DNA of 64,000 nt from Streptomyces canus (GCF_030816965.1 NZ_JAUSYQ010000002.1:1860001-1924000); one strand, 5' to 3'; shown: positions 7,689 to 16,597, counted from the stretch's first letter. The notes: generated from the sequence alone by a model not told the origin. Numbers and translations are program-made.

Positions 7689-10424
7689 CTACGGCATCTT
7701 GTCCCCGAGCAACGCCAGGTTCTCGATGGCGGCGAGCCCGTACAACGCGGTGTCGTTGGTCGACACCCAGGCCGCCTCACTACCCGCCACCAGCGAGACC
7801 GGCCCGCTCAACGCCTCCGTCTTCCAGGGCGCGGACTCCTTGTACCCGTCGGAGTTGTAGAACTTCTCCCACGCGCGCGTGGCCAGCTTCGCGTCCCCGG
7901 TCTGCACGGCCGCGTAGGCGTCCAGCCGCGAGTGCCCCTGGAACAGCAGCAGTGACCCGAAGTTGGACCCGTAACGCGCCGCCTGCTCCGCCTTGGTCGC
8001 GTTGAAGTAGCGGCAGTAGTCGAAGTACGCCTCGTTGAACTTCGGCATGTCGACGAGGTCGATGAGCTCGGCGCACAGTTCGTTGAGCCCGAACACGGCG
8101 GAGAGGTGCGAGACCCCGACGACGGGCGCCGAGGCCACCGCGAACTTGCCCGTGTCGAGGTCGTACAGTCCGCTTCCCTGCACAAATCCGTTGGGCTGGG
8201 CGGCGATGCCCTCCATCGTCGACAGCACGCGGGCCTTGGCCTTCTCCCACTTGGGGCCCTTGCGCTCCCACTCGGTCAGCCAGGCCGAGACCAGCCCGCT
8301 CCAGTCCGTGCCGAACCCGATGGACAGGGCGTGCCGGTCGGGGGTGTAGGGGTCGGTGCGGACCTTGCGCAGCGGGTCGAGCACGAGGAACGTCTCGTCG
8401 GAGTCGACGTTGGCGTGCATGAGGTCGCCGACGCGCTCGTCTGCGGTGAGGAAGTAGTAGTAGCGCCGGTACGTCGTGTTGGCGATGCGCTGCTGCTTGG
8501 CGCTGTCGGCGTAGTGCTGCACACCGTGCCGGGTACCGAGTCCGGCCCACTGGCCCAGGTGGTACACGTCCACTTCACCGGTGTGCCGCGTCATGGCCTC
8601 GGCGAACCGGAAGATGTCCGCGCGACCCGACCTGATGTACGCGAACCAGAGCCAGAGGTCCGGCGACAGCTCGGAGTTGTCCCAGGCATAGCCACCGATG
8701 TCGTACCGCCACTGATGCCTGACGGTGTCATAGGTGTGCATGATGTCGCCGTAGTCCCAGAAGCCGTACCAACGACGCTGCTCCACCTGGTCCTTGTAGT
8801 AGGTGAAGAGGAAGTCGAGGTGGTCCTCGATCTTCGCCTTGGCCGGCGTCGAGCGGTCGGGCTCGGAGTAGAGGCCCGGCCCGAAGACCTTCGCCTTGAT
8901 GAGCTGCTTGGGCGGTGCGGCGAGCTGTGGCAGCACCCTGACGGCCTCGACCTGTTGGGCCAGGGCCTCCGGTGACGGCGTCGACTCGTTGGCCCAGAAC
9001 AGCAGTTCCGACGTACGGGCGATGCCGTAGGGCGTGCCGAACTCCGGTTCGTAGTCCTCGTAGGTGATGTTGAGGCCTTCGAGCTGCTCCGCGAAGGTGT
9101 CCTGGCCCATGCCGTCGTGGTAGAAGCGCAGGTCCATGGGCTGGGCCTCGGGCGACCAGAGCCAGAGGGTGACCTCGGCCTCGTCGGTCTGGGCGTCACG
9201 GATGTCGAGCTGGGAGGGGTGCTTCTCCCAGAAGTCCCTGAGGCCGAAGGAGAAACCGCCGCTCGCGCCACCGACGTAACCGAAGCCGGAGGCCCGCCTG
9301 CCACCGCCGGCACCGACCCAGCCGTGTCCCTTCTTGGTGCGCTTGCGCAGGGTGAAGCCGTCGGCCGAGAGCTGGGAGAGGGTGTAGTCGCCCCACTCCG
9401 GGATGTACTGGAGCCGGGTGGTGACCCGCTGGTCCCAGGTGGCGGGGTCGGGCAGCTTCTGGCCCGCGTACTGGGCGGCCTGGACGGCGGCGCCGGGGTC
9501 GCGGCGCAGACCGGTGATGCCCTTGACGGCCTCGCGCAGCAGGCCGGTCCCCTCCCCGCCGATGCGGATGTGACGGTCGTAGGGCTGGTCGCGCATCGGC
9601 ACGCTGAAGCGGACGCCGAGGCCGCGGATGAAGTCGCCGCTCGCCTTGCCGGGTTCCTGGGTGCCGTCGTAGGTGATGGTGTGCACCATGCGGAAGGAGT
9701 CGGCGCCCGCGTAGAAGTAGAGCCGGATCGAGAACGGCAGCCAACTCCGGCTGCCCTTGCGGTGCTTGCCGTCGATCTTGACGACGGCGCGGACCGGGCC
9801 CGACTGCTCGACGGTGACCTCGGAGATGGCCCCCTCGAAGCGCTCGGTCCTGACCGTGCCCTGGTCCTCGTCCTCGATCTCGGGCTGGCGGATCAGCACG
9901 AGCCGCCCGTTCCTGGCGATCTCCGTCGACCCGCGGGTGACCGACTTGATGAGCGTGGCGCCCGACTTGCCGATCTTGGCGGTGATGACCCCGGTGGAGA
10001 CCGTGATCGTGCCGCCGCTCTTGTCGACGGTGACCTTCTTGTCGGGTACGGCGGCGTCACCGGCGCCCAACGACAGCTTGCCGTTGCCCGAACTGACCGC
10101 GTGGGCAGTCCACTTGAGCGAGCCGTCGGGCCAGTAGGCGATCGGCCAGGACTGAACCGGCACGGCCTTGCCGTCGGCGTCCGTGACCGCGAACTTCTGG
10201 TCCTCCTGATAAACGCCCTTCGGCCAGGGGACACCGACGGTGGTGCCGGGCGCGGCACCGAGGCCGCCGTCCTCCAGCCAGTCCAGGGTCACGGGAGAGT
10301 CGTGGGCCTCGGCGGCTCTCGGCGCGGCCTGCGCCTCCTTGGCTCCCAGCGCCCAGCTGAACTGCGCGGCGGCACCGGCGACGGCGGCGGCTTTGAGGAT
10401 GGACCTGCGGGGGATGGGGGACAT
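7689..10424 (-). CDS. Tat-exported YetA/PcRGLX-type (PL26) exo-rhamnogalacturonan lyase
   Basis: A 911-residue secreted protein. Residues 1-33 form a Tat signal (RRSILK at 6-11, hydrophobic stretch, AQA-AP cleavage site). The mature part has an N-terminal beta-barrel-like domain (PVTLDWLEDG..GVPWPKGVY), a central beta-sandwich, and an alpha/alpha toroid C-terminal half rich in Trp and Tyr (RWYGFWDYGDIMHTYD; GYAWDNSELSPDLWLWFAYIRSG). That order is known for PcRGLX and B. subtilis YetA, which act on rhamnogalacturonan I backbones by beta-elimination. The start at 10424 (MSPIPRRS) sits about six bases after GGAAGGA; ATGs at 10430 and 10439 are less well spaced. It is last in a sugar-transport operon, 89 bases after the YesL-like gene. 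Exact substrate is inferred from family and neighbours. Confidence 0.82.
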   Translation of the reverse strand: MSPIPRRSILKAAAVAGAAAQFSWALGAKEAQAAPRAAEAHDSPVTLDWLEDGGLGAAPGTTVGVPWPKGVYQEDQKFAVTDADGKAVPVQSWPIAYWPDGSLKWTAHAVSSGNGKLSLGAGDAAVPDKKVTVDKSGGTITVSTGVITAKIGKSGATLIKSVTRGSTEIARNGRLVLIRQPEIEDEDQGTVRTERFEGAISEVTVEQSGPVRAVVKIDGKHRKGSRSWLPFSIRLYFYAGADSFRMVHTITYDGTQEPGKASGDFIRGLGVRFSVPMRDQPYDRHIRIGGEGTGLLREAVKGITGLRRDPGAAVQAAQYAGQKLPDPATWDQRVTTRLQYIPEWGDYTLSQLSADGFTLRKRTKKGHGWVGAGGGRRASGFGYVGGASGGFSFGLRDFWEKHPSQLDIRDAQTDEAEVTLWLWSPEAQPMDLRFYHDGMGQDTFAEQLEGLNITYEDYEPEFGTPYGIARTSELLFWANESTPSPEALAQQVEAVRVLPQLAAPPKQLIKAKVFGPGLYSEPDRSTPAKAKIEDHLDFLFTYYKDQVEQRRWYGFWDYGDIMHTYDTVRHQWRYDIGGYAWDNSELSPDLWLWFAYIRSGRADIFRFAEAMTRHTGEVDVYHLGQWAGLGTRHGVQHYADSAKQQRIANTTYRRYYYFLTADERVGDLMHANVDSDETFLVLDPLRKVRTDPYTPDRHALSIGFGTDWSGLVSAWLTEWERKGPKWEKAKARVLSTMEGIAAQPNGFVQGSGLYDLDTGKFAVASAPVVGVSHLSAVFGLNELCAELIDLVDMPKFNEAYFDYCRYFNATKAEQAARYGSNFGSLLLFQGHSRLDAYAAVQTGDAKLATRAWEKFYNSDGYKESAPWKTEALSGPVSLVAGSEAAWVSTNDTALYGLAAIENLALLGDKMP

Positions 10425-10513
10425 GGCCATTCCTTCCATGTGCGGCTGGTCAGGGGCATGACAGAGAGAGGTACGGCGCCCGGGGCGCCGACCTGGATCG
10501 GGGGCGCCGCCCG

Positions 10514-11110
10514 TCAGCGGCGCCGGTAGCGCTCCTCCACGGCTACGGCCGCCGCCGCGACGGCCCCGAGGACCGGGACCGCCAGCGGTGCGATGAACCC
10601 TGCGGACAGGGCCACGACGGCCAGTCCGGCGACGATCAGGAAGGACCCGGCGGGGTCGCGCAGGGTCCGGCGTACGGCGTCCGCGAGCAGCGCCCGCCAG
10701 GAGGCGCCCGGAGTCCAGACCGCCGTCGCGCGCAGCCCGGCCACCGCGAGACCGATCAGCGCGAACAGTCCGACGGCCCCGACGAGAGGGCCACCGGGGA
10801 TCCCGGCCCGCGCGGCCTGGACGTCCACCCAGACCGCGGCCGCCGCGACCCACCCGGCGATTCCGACGAGCCACCCGCGGCGTGCGGCCGCACGGAAGTC
10901 CGCGACGAACTCCCGCCAGCCGCCGCCCTCATGGCCCGTACGACGCCGCAGATGCCGTGCCCCGGCGGCGAAGGCCGCCGGGTAGGTGACGAGTCCGAGA
11001 CAGGCCACGGCGATCCACACGCCGGTGAGCAGGGTCTCGGCGAAGAGAGCGAAGCGTTCGCCGCCGAACACGGAGGCCCTGCGACGGGCCTTCACACGCG
11101 CTTGCGCCAT
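10514..11110 (-). CDS. YesL-like (DUF624) membrane protein
   Basis: A 198-residue protein with about five hydrophobic segments (LLTGVWIAVACLGLVTYPAAF; GWLVGIAGWVAAAAVWV; LVGAVGLFALIGLAVAGL; two near the C-terminus). Size, topology and its place behind two sugar permeases match DUF624/YesL proteins, which accompany carbohydrate ABC transporters. In B. subtilis, yesL lies in the rhamnogalacturonan gene cluster with yesOPQ and yetA. The molecular role is unknown. It begins ten bases after the second permease gene, so it belongs to the same operon. Confidence 0.75.
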   Translation of the reverse strand: MAQARVKARRRASVFGGERFALFAETLLTGVWIAVACLGLVTYPAAFAAGARHLRRRTGHEGGGWREFVADFRAAARRGWLVGIAGWVAAAAVWVDVQAARAGIPGGPLVGAVGLFALIGLAVAGLRATAVWTPGASWRALLADAVRRTLRDPAGSFLIVAGLAVVALSAGFIAPLAVPVLGAVAAAAVAVEERYRRR

Positions 11111-11120
11111 GCTGACCGCC

Positions 11121-11993
11121 TCACTTCAGTCCGGACGTCGCCATGCCGTCGATGAGGTAGCGCTGGAAGGCCATGAAGAAGGCGATGACCGGCACCAGCG
11201 CCACCAGCGACATCGCGATCATGCTGCCGTAGTTGGAGATGCCCTCCTGGTCGCGGAACATCATCAGGCCCAGCGAGACGGTGTACTTGGAGGGGGTGTT
11301 GAGGTAGATCAAGGGCCCCATGAAGTCGTTCCACGCGTTGATGAAGGTGAAGATGGCGCTGGTGATGAGGGCGGGGCGGCACAGCGGCAGCACGATCGAC
11401 CAGTAGGTCCTCAGGTGCCCGCAGCCGTCGAGCTTGGCGGCCTCGTCCAGCTCGCGCGGCAGTCCGCGCATGAACTGCACCATCAGGAAGACGAAGAACG
11501 CCTCCGTCGCCAGGAACTTGCCGGCCACGAGTGGCACCAGCGTGTCGACGAGTTCCAGCTTGCGGAACATCACGTACTGCGGGATGAGCAGCACGTGATA
11601 CGGCAGCAGCAGCGTGCCGATCATCAGCGTGAACAGCAGGTTCCGCCCGGCGAAGCGGATCTTGGCGAAGGCGTAGGCGGTCAGCGAGCTGGAGATCACG
11701 ACACCGGCCACGGCGAGGCCCGCGTACATCAGCGAGTTCGTGAAGAAGCTGCCGATGGAGATGCCGGAGATGCCGTCGGCGAGGCCGGAGAAGTTCGCCC
11801 AGACCGGCTTGGACGGCAGCAGGTCGATGCTGGCGATGATGTCCTTGCTCGGCTTGAACGAGGCACCGAGGACCCAGATCACCGGGTACAGGACGACCGC
11901 GAGGACGGCGAGCGCGCCCACGTGCCAGGCGATCGATCCGGTGCGCCGCCGCTCACTCGTGGTGCGCACCACAGGGGTGCTGACAGTGGTCAC
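11121..11993 (-). CDS. Sugar ABC transporter permease, MalG/YesQ type
   Basis: A 290-residue inner-membrane permease with six predicted segments. The cytoplasmic EAA loop reads ELDEAAKLDGCGHLRTYWSIVLPL near residue 190, the contact site for the ATPase. It forms a heterodimer with the permease encoded just upstream. The GTG start at 11993 overlaps the stop of that gene as GTGA, so both are translated together. There is no ATP-binding gene in the cluster; in Streptomyces a shared ATPase such as MsiK energises several sugar importers, which is the likely arrangement here. Confidence 0.92.
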   Translation of the reverse strand: MTTVSTPVVRTTSERRRTGSIAWHVGALAVLAVVLYPVIWVLGASFKPSKDIIASIDLLPSKPVWANFSGLADGISGISIGSFFTNSLMYAGLAVAGVVISSSLTAYAFAKIRFAGRNLLFTLMIGTLLLPYHVLLIPQYVMFRKLELVDTLVPLVAGKFLATEAFFVFLMVQFMRGLPRELDEAAKLDGCGHLRTYWSIVLPLCRPALITSAIFTFINAWNDFMGPLIYLNTPSKYTVSLGLMMFRDQEGISNYGSMIAMSLVALVPVIAFFMAFQRYLIDGMATSGLK

Positions 11994-12946
11994 TTGGCGG
12001 CCTCCTCGTAGTGCACCCACTTCTTCTGCGACCAGAACAGGACCGCCGTGACCAGCGCCACCGCGACCACCAGCGACCAGGCCATCGCGGCGGCGAAGCC
12101 CATCTGGGCCTCCTTGAAGCCCTTCTGGTAGAGGTAACAGGTGTAGACGAGGGTGGCGTCGGCGGGCCCGCACCGGGTGTCGGAGACGACGTAGGCGGAG
12201 CCGAACACCTGGAACGCGTGGATGGACTCCAGCAGCACGTTGAAGAACAGCACCGGGGAGATCATCGGCAGCGTGATGTTCCAGAACCTGCGGAAGGGGC
12301 CGGCCCCGTCCACCTCGGCGGCCTCGTACAGCTCCCGCGGAACCTGCTTGAGACCGGCCAGGAAGATGACCATCGGCGCACCGAACTGCCAGATGCTCAG
12401 GGCCACCAGGGAGTAGAGGACGTAGTCGGGGTTGCCGATCCAGCCGCCCACGTCGACGCCGAAGATCTTCTGGGTGCGGTCCACGATCGCGTCGTCGGAG
12501 AACAGCGCCCGCCACACGAAGCCGACCGAGACGCTGGCGCCGATGAGGGAGGGCATGTAGAACGCGGCCCGGTACAGGCCCTGCCCGCGCCGGCTCTGCG
12601 CGAGCAGCAGCGCGACGCCGAGCGCGAGCAGCAGCTTCAGCGGAGTGGCAACGACCACGTACTTGAGCGTGACCTCCACCGACTTCTGCCAGCGCGGGTC
12701 GTGGAACATCGTCGTGAAGTTGTCGAAGCCCACCCACTCGGGCGGCGTGAACAGGTTGTACCGGGTGAACGCGTAGTACAGCGACGCGATCATCGGCCCC
12801 GCCGTGAGCAGCAGGAAACCCGCGATCCACGGCGACATGAAGAGATAGCCGGCGAGGTTCTCGCGGCGCCGCCCGCGCCGCCCGGCGGCGGGAGCGGCGG
12901 GCCGCTTCCCGGCCGGGCGCACGGGCGCTTCCTTGACGAGCGTCAT
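11990..12946 (-). CDS. Sugar ABC transporter permease, MalF/YesP type
   Basis: A 318-residue inner-membrane permease. A basic 28-residue cytoplasmic start (GRRGRRRENLAGYLFMSPWIAGF) precedes six hydrophobic segments, with the EAA loop ELYEAAEVDGAGPFRRFWNITLP near residue 220. It follows the binding-protein gene by 14 bases and overlaps the next permease by four. With the binding protein it should import an oligosaccharide; the context points to rhamnogalacturonan fragments. Confidence 0.92.
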   Translation of the reverse strand: MTLVKEAPVRPAGKRPAAPAAGRRGRRRENLAGYLFMSPWIAGFLLLTAGPMIASLYYAFTRYNLFTPPEWVGFDNFTTMFHDPRWQKSVEVTLKYVVVATPLKLLLALGVALLLAQSRRGQGLYRAAFYMPSLIGASVSVGFVWRALFSDDAIVDRTQKIFGVDVGGWIGNPDYVLYSLVALSIWQFGAPMVIFLAGLKQVPRELYEAAEVDGAGPFRRFWNITLPMISPVLFFNVLLESIHAFQVFGSAYVVSDTRCGPADATLVYTCYLYQKGFKEAQMGFAAAMAWSLVVAVALVTAVLFWSQKKWVHYEEAAK

Positions 12947-12960
12947 GGTGGTACGTCCCC

Positions 12961-14250
12961 TCAGCCCGCGAACGCGGCCTTCGCCTCGCTGAACAGCGCC
13001 TTGGCGGCGTCGGCCGGCTTGGACTTGCCCTGGGCGACCTCACCGCCGAGGCGCAGGAACGCCGCCTCGATGACGTCGGCGCCGGACGGGTGCGGGGTGA
13101 TCTTTCCGAGCACGCCCGCCTTGGCGACCTCGTCCTCGTAGGCCGCGACACCCTTGTTCTGGGCGTCGGCCGGCTTGAAGGCGTCGTACTGCTCGGTGGT
13201 GGCGAGGATGCCGCGGTCGTAGCCCATGATCTTGCCGACCTCGGGGTCGTGGACCATGAAGCTGATGAACTGGGCGACCTCCTTGGGGTGCTTGGTCCCG
13301 GAGAAGCCGCTGAGCATCAGCGAGCCGAGGTACTGGCCGGTCTGCTTGCCGTCCGTGGTGGGGATCGGCGCGAGCCCGTAGTCCGACTCGCCCTCGCCCT
13401 CGTAGCGGATGGAGAAGTTGTCCCAGGTGAACTCGGACGCGGCGAGGCCCGCCGAGAGACCGGACTTGGGCTTGACCTGCTCGATCTTCTTCGGGTCGGC
13501 GACGAGCCCGGACTTCACGCGCTTGTAGCCGTCCGTCCACCACTGCGTCAGGTCGTCCTCGGTGAAACCGAGATCGGAGTCGGTGAAGAAGGCCTTCCCG
13601 TTCTGACGCAGATACAGGTCGTAGAGGTACATGATGCTGAAGTACCCGGTGTCACCGGCGATCTTCAGCTTGTCCTGGATCGTCTGGAGCGCGGCGAAGT
13701 ACTCATCCCAGGTCCAGCCGAACTTCGCTTCGACGCCCGCCTTCTTGAATGCCTTGAGGTCGATGACGAGCGCCATGGTGTTGGCGCCGACCGGAATGGC
13801 GATCTGCTTGCCGTCGACCTGACCGTTCGCCAGAACGCCGTTGCGGAAGTTGTCCAGGCTCAGATTCCCGGCGTCCGCCTGCGACTTGAGATCCAGCAGA
13901 ACACCGCGCTTGTCGTACTTGCGCAGGAAACCGACCGCGTTCTGGAAAACGTCCGGCGGATTCCCGCCGGAGGCCTGGGTCTGGAACTTCTCCCAGAACG
14001 CTTCGTAGTCGGTGAATTCAGGCTTGATCTTGATCTTCGGGTACTTCTTCTCGAAGAGCGCGATCGTCTTCTTGATGGCGATGGTGCGCGGCTCGCCACC
14101 CCACCACGCGTAACGGAGTGTCACAGTCCCGTCTCCGGAACTGTCGCTGTCACCTCCGCACCCCGTCGTCGCGGCCAGCCCCAGCGTCGCCGCTGTAGCC
14201 CCGGCCGCCTTCAGGATCGTTCGCCTCTCAACATTCCTGCCGGTTCCCAC
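12961..14250 (-). CDS. Sugar-binding lipoprotein of ABC transporter
   Basis: A 429-residue family 1 extracellular solute-binding protein. The signal region carries twin arginines at residues 9-10 (ERRTILKA) and a lipobox ending in Cys31 (ATTGC), so it is likely a Tat-exported lipoprotein held on the outer face of the membrane. The mature part starts with TLRYAWWGGEPRT, the usual first strand in this family. The GTG start at 14250 has a GGAGGGG ribosome site seven bases upstream. It is the first gene of the operon and is preceded by two operator-like palindromes at 14285-14310. Confidence 0.92.
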   Translation of the reverse strand: MGTGRNVERRTILKAAGATAATLGLAATTGCGGDSDSSGDGTVTLRYAWWGGEPRTIAIKKTIALFEKKYPKIKIKPEFTDYEAFWEKFQTQASGGNPPDVFQNAVGFLRKYDKRGVLLDLKSQADAGNLSLDNFRNGVLANGQVDGKQIAIPVGANTMALVIDLKAFKKAGVEAKFGWTWDEYFAALQTIQDKLKIAGDTGYFSIMYLYDLYLRQNGKAFFTDSDLGFTEDDLTQWWTDGYKRVKSGLVADPKKIEQVKPKSGLSAGLAASEFTWDNFSIRYEGEGESDYGLAPIPTTDGKQTGQYLGSLMLSGFSGTKHPKEVAQFISFMVHDPEVGKIMGYDRGILATTEQYDAFKPADAQNKGVAAYEDEVAKAGVLGKITPHPSGADVIEAAFLRLGGEVAQGKSKPADAAKALFSEAKAAFAG

Positions 14251-14284
14251 AGTCGAGCCCCTCCCCGCAGCGTCGCCGCCTGCA

Positions 14285-14310
14285 TGAATCGTTTCAAGTA
14301 AGCGCTTGCT
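14285..14310 (-). promoter_or_regulatory. Two CG-centred operator-like palindromes
   Basis: TGAATCGTTTCA (10 of 12 positions symmetric) lies directly beside AGTAAGCGCTTGCT (12 of 14 symmetric). Both have a central CG or GCGC step, as typical LacI/GalR-family operators do. They lie 35 bases upstream of the binding-protein start and probably control the whole sugar operon. No LacI-type gene is in the window. Confidence 0.6.
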
Positions 14311-14570
14311 GGCACAAGCTACGGAGGGCCCGGGGGTGCGTCAATGATTCGGACAGGAATTTCTTCTGACTGTGGTGAGAGGTCGGCGCGCCTCCAACAG
14401 TCGGGCGGCGTCCGGGAACTGACGACTGCCCAGGTGAGAGACATGGGATCGACCTGTCGAACGGGGCGCACGCCGCCGTACGAGATCGGCGGGCGGCCGA
14501 AAAAGTAGGGCGGCGGGAAGGCGTCGCTGCGGACGGTCACGCGGGCGGAGCCGGCAGCCCCCGGACGCGC

Positions 14571-14606
14571 CGACGGCCCGTCCGCGTTCTCGCAGACGGG
14601 CCGTCG
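14571..14606. terminator. Perfect 12-bp hairpin after tRNA-Val
   Basis: CGACGGCCCGTC and its exact complement flank a 12-base loop just past the 3' end of the minus-strand tRNA. There is no T-run, which is common for Streptomyces terminators. Confidence 0.65.
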
Positions 14607-14613
14607 ATCCGGG

Positions 14614-14685
14614 TGGGCGATACTGGGTTCGAACCAGTGACCTCTTCGGTGTGAACGAAGCGCTCTCCCACTGAGCTAATCGCCC
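14614..14685 (-). tRNA. tRNA-Val (CAC anticodon), second identical copy
   Basis: Identical over all 72 bases to the gene at 4507-4578: acceptor GGGCGAT/ATCGCCC, anticodon loop TTCACAC, discriminator A, no encoded CCA. The flanks differ apart from a few bases beside the 3' end, so this is a gene copy and not part of a longer duplication. Confidence 0.96.
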
Positions 14686-14759
14686 GGACGCAGGAAGAAG
14701 ATTACCCCATGTCAGAGGGTGCCCGTGACCAGCGGTGACAGCCTGGGCACCCGGGCGGC

Positions 14760-15221
14760 TCACTGGTTCTTGATGTTCCAGGGCATCTCGAAGCCGAACT
14801 TCCAGAGGTAGACCGCCAGGATCGCGGCCACGATCACCAGGCCGATCGCCGTCAGGATGATGTTGCGCCGCCGCACCTTGGGATCGAGGGCGCGCTGGGC
14901 CGCCTCGGTCACCTTGCGCTTGGTCCAGCGGAGCACGAGCTGGGCCCAGACGAACTCGGTCGCCCAGATCGCCATGCCGCCGAAGATCACGACCCACCCG
15001 GGTCCGGGCAGCGGCAGCATGATGATGCCCGCCACCACGACCGCCAGGCCGATGACAAAGATGAGGACCTGCCAGCTCAGATGCAACAGGCGACGCGCCT
15101 TGACGAACTCCGGCGCCCGTGAGCCGAGCCCCTGCCCGTCCTTCGTCTCGTCCGTCTTCTCGCCGGTCCCCTCGTCCGCTGACACGGCGACCTCGCCCGG
15201 CTCGTCACTCCCCGTATTCAT
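14760..15221 (-). CDS. PGPGW-motif membrane protein (TIGR02611-like)
   Basis: A 153-residue membrane protein. An acidic, charged cytoplasmic start of about 50 residues precedes two hydrophobic segments joined by PLPGPGWVVIFGG, the signature of a small actinobacterial transmembrane family, then an ERK-rich loop and a last segment (IILTAIGLVIVAAILAVYLW). The function is unknown. ATG at 15221 is chosen over 15254 because the sequence further upstream (MTGFSRVGFGC) is not typical of the family. It is divergent from ssgB. Confidence 0.78.
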   Translation of the reverse strand: MNTGSDEPGEVAVSADEGTGEKTDETKDGQGLGSRAPEFVKARRLLHLSWQVLIFVIGLAVVVAGIIMLPLPGPGWVVIFGGMAIWATEFVWAQLVLRWTKRKVTEAAQRALDPKVRRRNIILTAIGLVIVAAILAVYLWKFGFEMPWNIKNQ

Positions 15222-15412
15222 ACAGCCAAACCCTACCCGAGAGAAACCAGTCACCGGAATGGTCGTACCTCTCGAAGACGCGCTCGGCCGGAAGAGTTAC
15301 ATAAAGGCACGCAAAACACTCAGAGGGGTTTACAACGGCACCGTAGGTGGCATGTCGATTTCGCCGACGTGCGAATCCCCGAGCGCACACTGAGCGAAAG
15401 GCCCTGGCGCTT

Positions 15413-15826
15413 ATGAACACCACGGTCAGCTGCGAGCTGCACCTGCGCCTCGTTGTGTCGAGCGAGTCCTCCCTGCCTGTCCCCGCAGGCCTGCGGTACG
15501 ACACGGCCGACCCCTACGCCGTGCACGCCACCTTCCACACCGGAGCCGAGGAAACCGTCGAGTGGGTGTTCGCCCGCGACCTCCTCGCGGAGGGCCTCCA
15601 CCGGCCCACCGGAACCGGCGACGTCCGAGTCTGGCCGTCGCGCAGTCACGGTCAGGGCGTCGTCTGCATCGCCCTGAGCTCCCCTGAAGGCGAGGCACTG
15701 CTCGAGGCCCCGGCGCGGGCCCTGGAATCGTTCCTGAAGCGGACGGACGCCGCCGTGCCCCCGGGCACGGAGCACCGGCACTTCGATCTGGATCAGGAGC
15801 TCTCGCACATCCTGGCGGAAAGCTAG
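15413..15826 (+). CDS. ssgB: Sporulation-specific cell division protein SsgB
   Basis: The 137-residue product is, as I recall it, almost identical to S. coelicolor SsgB (SCO1541): MNTTVSCELHLRLVVSSESS at the start and LDQELSHILAES at the end. SsgB is the archetypal SsgA-like protein. It is placed at future septum sites by SsgA and recruits FtsZ to begin sporulation-specific division in aerial hyphae; mutants stay white. The exact 137-residue length and the GAAAGG ribosome site 11 bases upstream support the ATG at 15413. It is monocistronic and followed by a very strong palindromic terminator. Transcription by the stress/development sigma factor SigH is known in S. coelicolor; I did not identify that promoter here. 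Confidence 0.97.
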   Translation: MNTTVSCELHLRLVVSSESSLPVPAGLRYDTADPYAVHATFHTGAEETVEWVFARDLLAEGLHRPTGTGDVRVWPSRSHGQGVVCIALSSPEGEALLEAPARALESFLKRTDAAVPPGTEHRHFDLDQELSHILAES

Positions 15827-15906
15827 GGGCGAGGTCCCACAGAGCCGCCCGGCGCCGTCCACTCGGGGAGACGGCTCGGGCAGGTACAACCGGATAGGGA
15901 ACGACT

Positions 15907-15944
15907 GGCGCCGTGGCTGCGGAGCGCTCCGCAGCCACGGCGCC
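15907..15944. terminator. 38-bp perfect palindrome after ssgB
   Basis: Two 19-base arms (GGCGCCGTGGCTGCGGAGC and its exact complement) meet with no spacer, so the RNA would form a hairpin of about 17 pairs with a four-base loop. It lies 80 bases after the ssgB stop and probably ends that transcript. Confidence 0.75.
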
Positions 15945-16036
15945 TGTCGTGCTACCCGTCACCGGGGCCCGGCGAGCCACTACCATCGGCCAGCATCGGC
16001 GGGCATTCGCCCGACCCCCAGGCCAGGGAGCGAATC

Positions 16037-16597
16037 GTGCTGATCACCCACGACACCCGGTGCGCCCTCGACACCGTGGTCGATCTGGTGAACACCGCAC
16101 CGGAGGACGACGCGGCGCCGGAGGGACTGCCGGACGTCGCGGCGCTCGAGGATTTCGTACGAAACCACGAGATCAGTGGTGTCGGGGTGCTCTCGGAGTT
16201 CGATCTGTCCGCCGTGCGCAAGATCCGCGGCCGGTTCGCCTCGGTCTTCGCCGCCCCGGACGCCCGGACCGCCGCCGCGCTGATCAACGATCTGGTCGCC
16301 GCCGCGGGCACCACTCCCCAGCTCACGGATCACGACGGCTACGACTGGCATGTGCACTACTTCGCGCCGGGCGCCTCCGTCGCCGACCACCTGGCGGCCG
16401 ACTGCGGGATGGCGCTGGCGTTCTTCGTGGTGGCCGGAGAACAGGAGCGACTGCGGCGCTGTGAGGCGCCCGACTGCCGACGGGCCTTCGTCGACCTGTC
16501 CCGCAACCGCTCACGGCGCTACTGCGACAGCCGGACCTGCGGAAACCGTCTGCATGTGGCCGCGTACCGGGCGCGGCGCAAGGAGGCCGCGGGCTGA
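16037..16597 (+). CDS. CGNR zinc-finger protein (ABATE domain)
   Basis: A 186-residue cytoplasmic protein. Residues 5-120 resemble the ABATE domain (DTVVDLVNTAP...), a putative stress-induced ligand-binding module, and residues 140-183 form a CGNR zinc finger (CEAPDC, then RSRRYCDSRTCGNR) that binds zinc with four cysteines and usually DNA. Members are presumed transcription regulators. The GTG start at 16037 follows AGGGAG by seven bases. It lies between ssgB and small membrane protein genes; its target is unknown. Confidence 0.88.
   Translation: MLITHDTRCALDTVVDLVNTAPEDDAAPEGLPDVAALEDFVRNHEISGVGVLSEFDLSAVRKIRGRFASVFAAPDARTAAALINDLVAAAGTTPQLTDHDGYDWHVHYFAPGASVADHLAADCGMALAFFVVAGEQERLRRCEAPDCRRAFVDLSRNRSRRYCDSRTCGNRLHVAAYRARRKEAAG

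Noticed and set aside
13090..14301. 403-codon frame antisense to the sugar-binding protein gene
   Set aside because: Typical GC shadow: no ribosome site, no recognisable domain, and the minus strand gene has signal peptide and lipobox.
4507..14685. Two identical tRNA-Val(CAC) genes considered as ends of an integrated element
   Set aside because: No integrase, excisionase or phage gene lies between them; the region holds ordinary genes, and the flanks are not duplicated.
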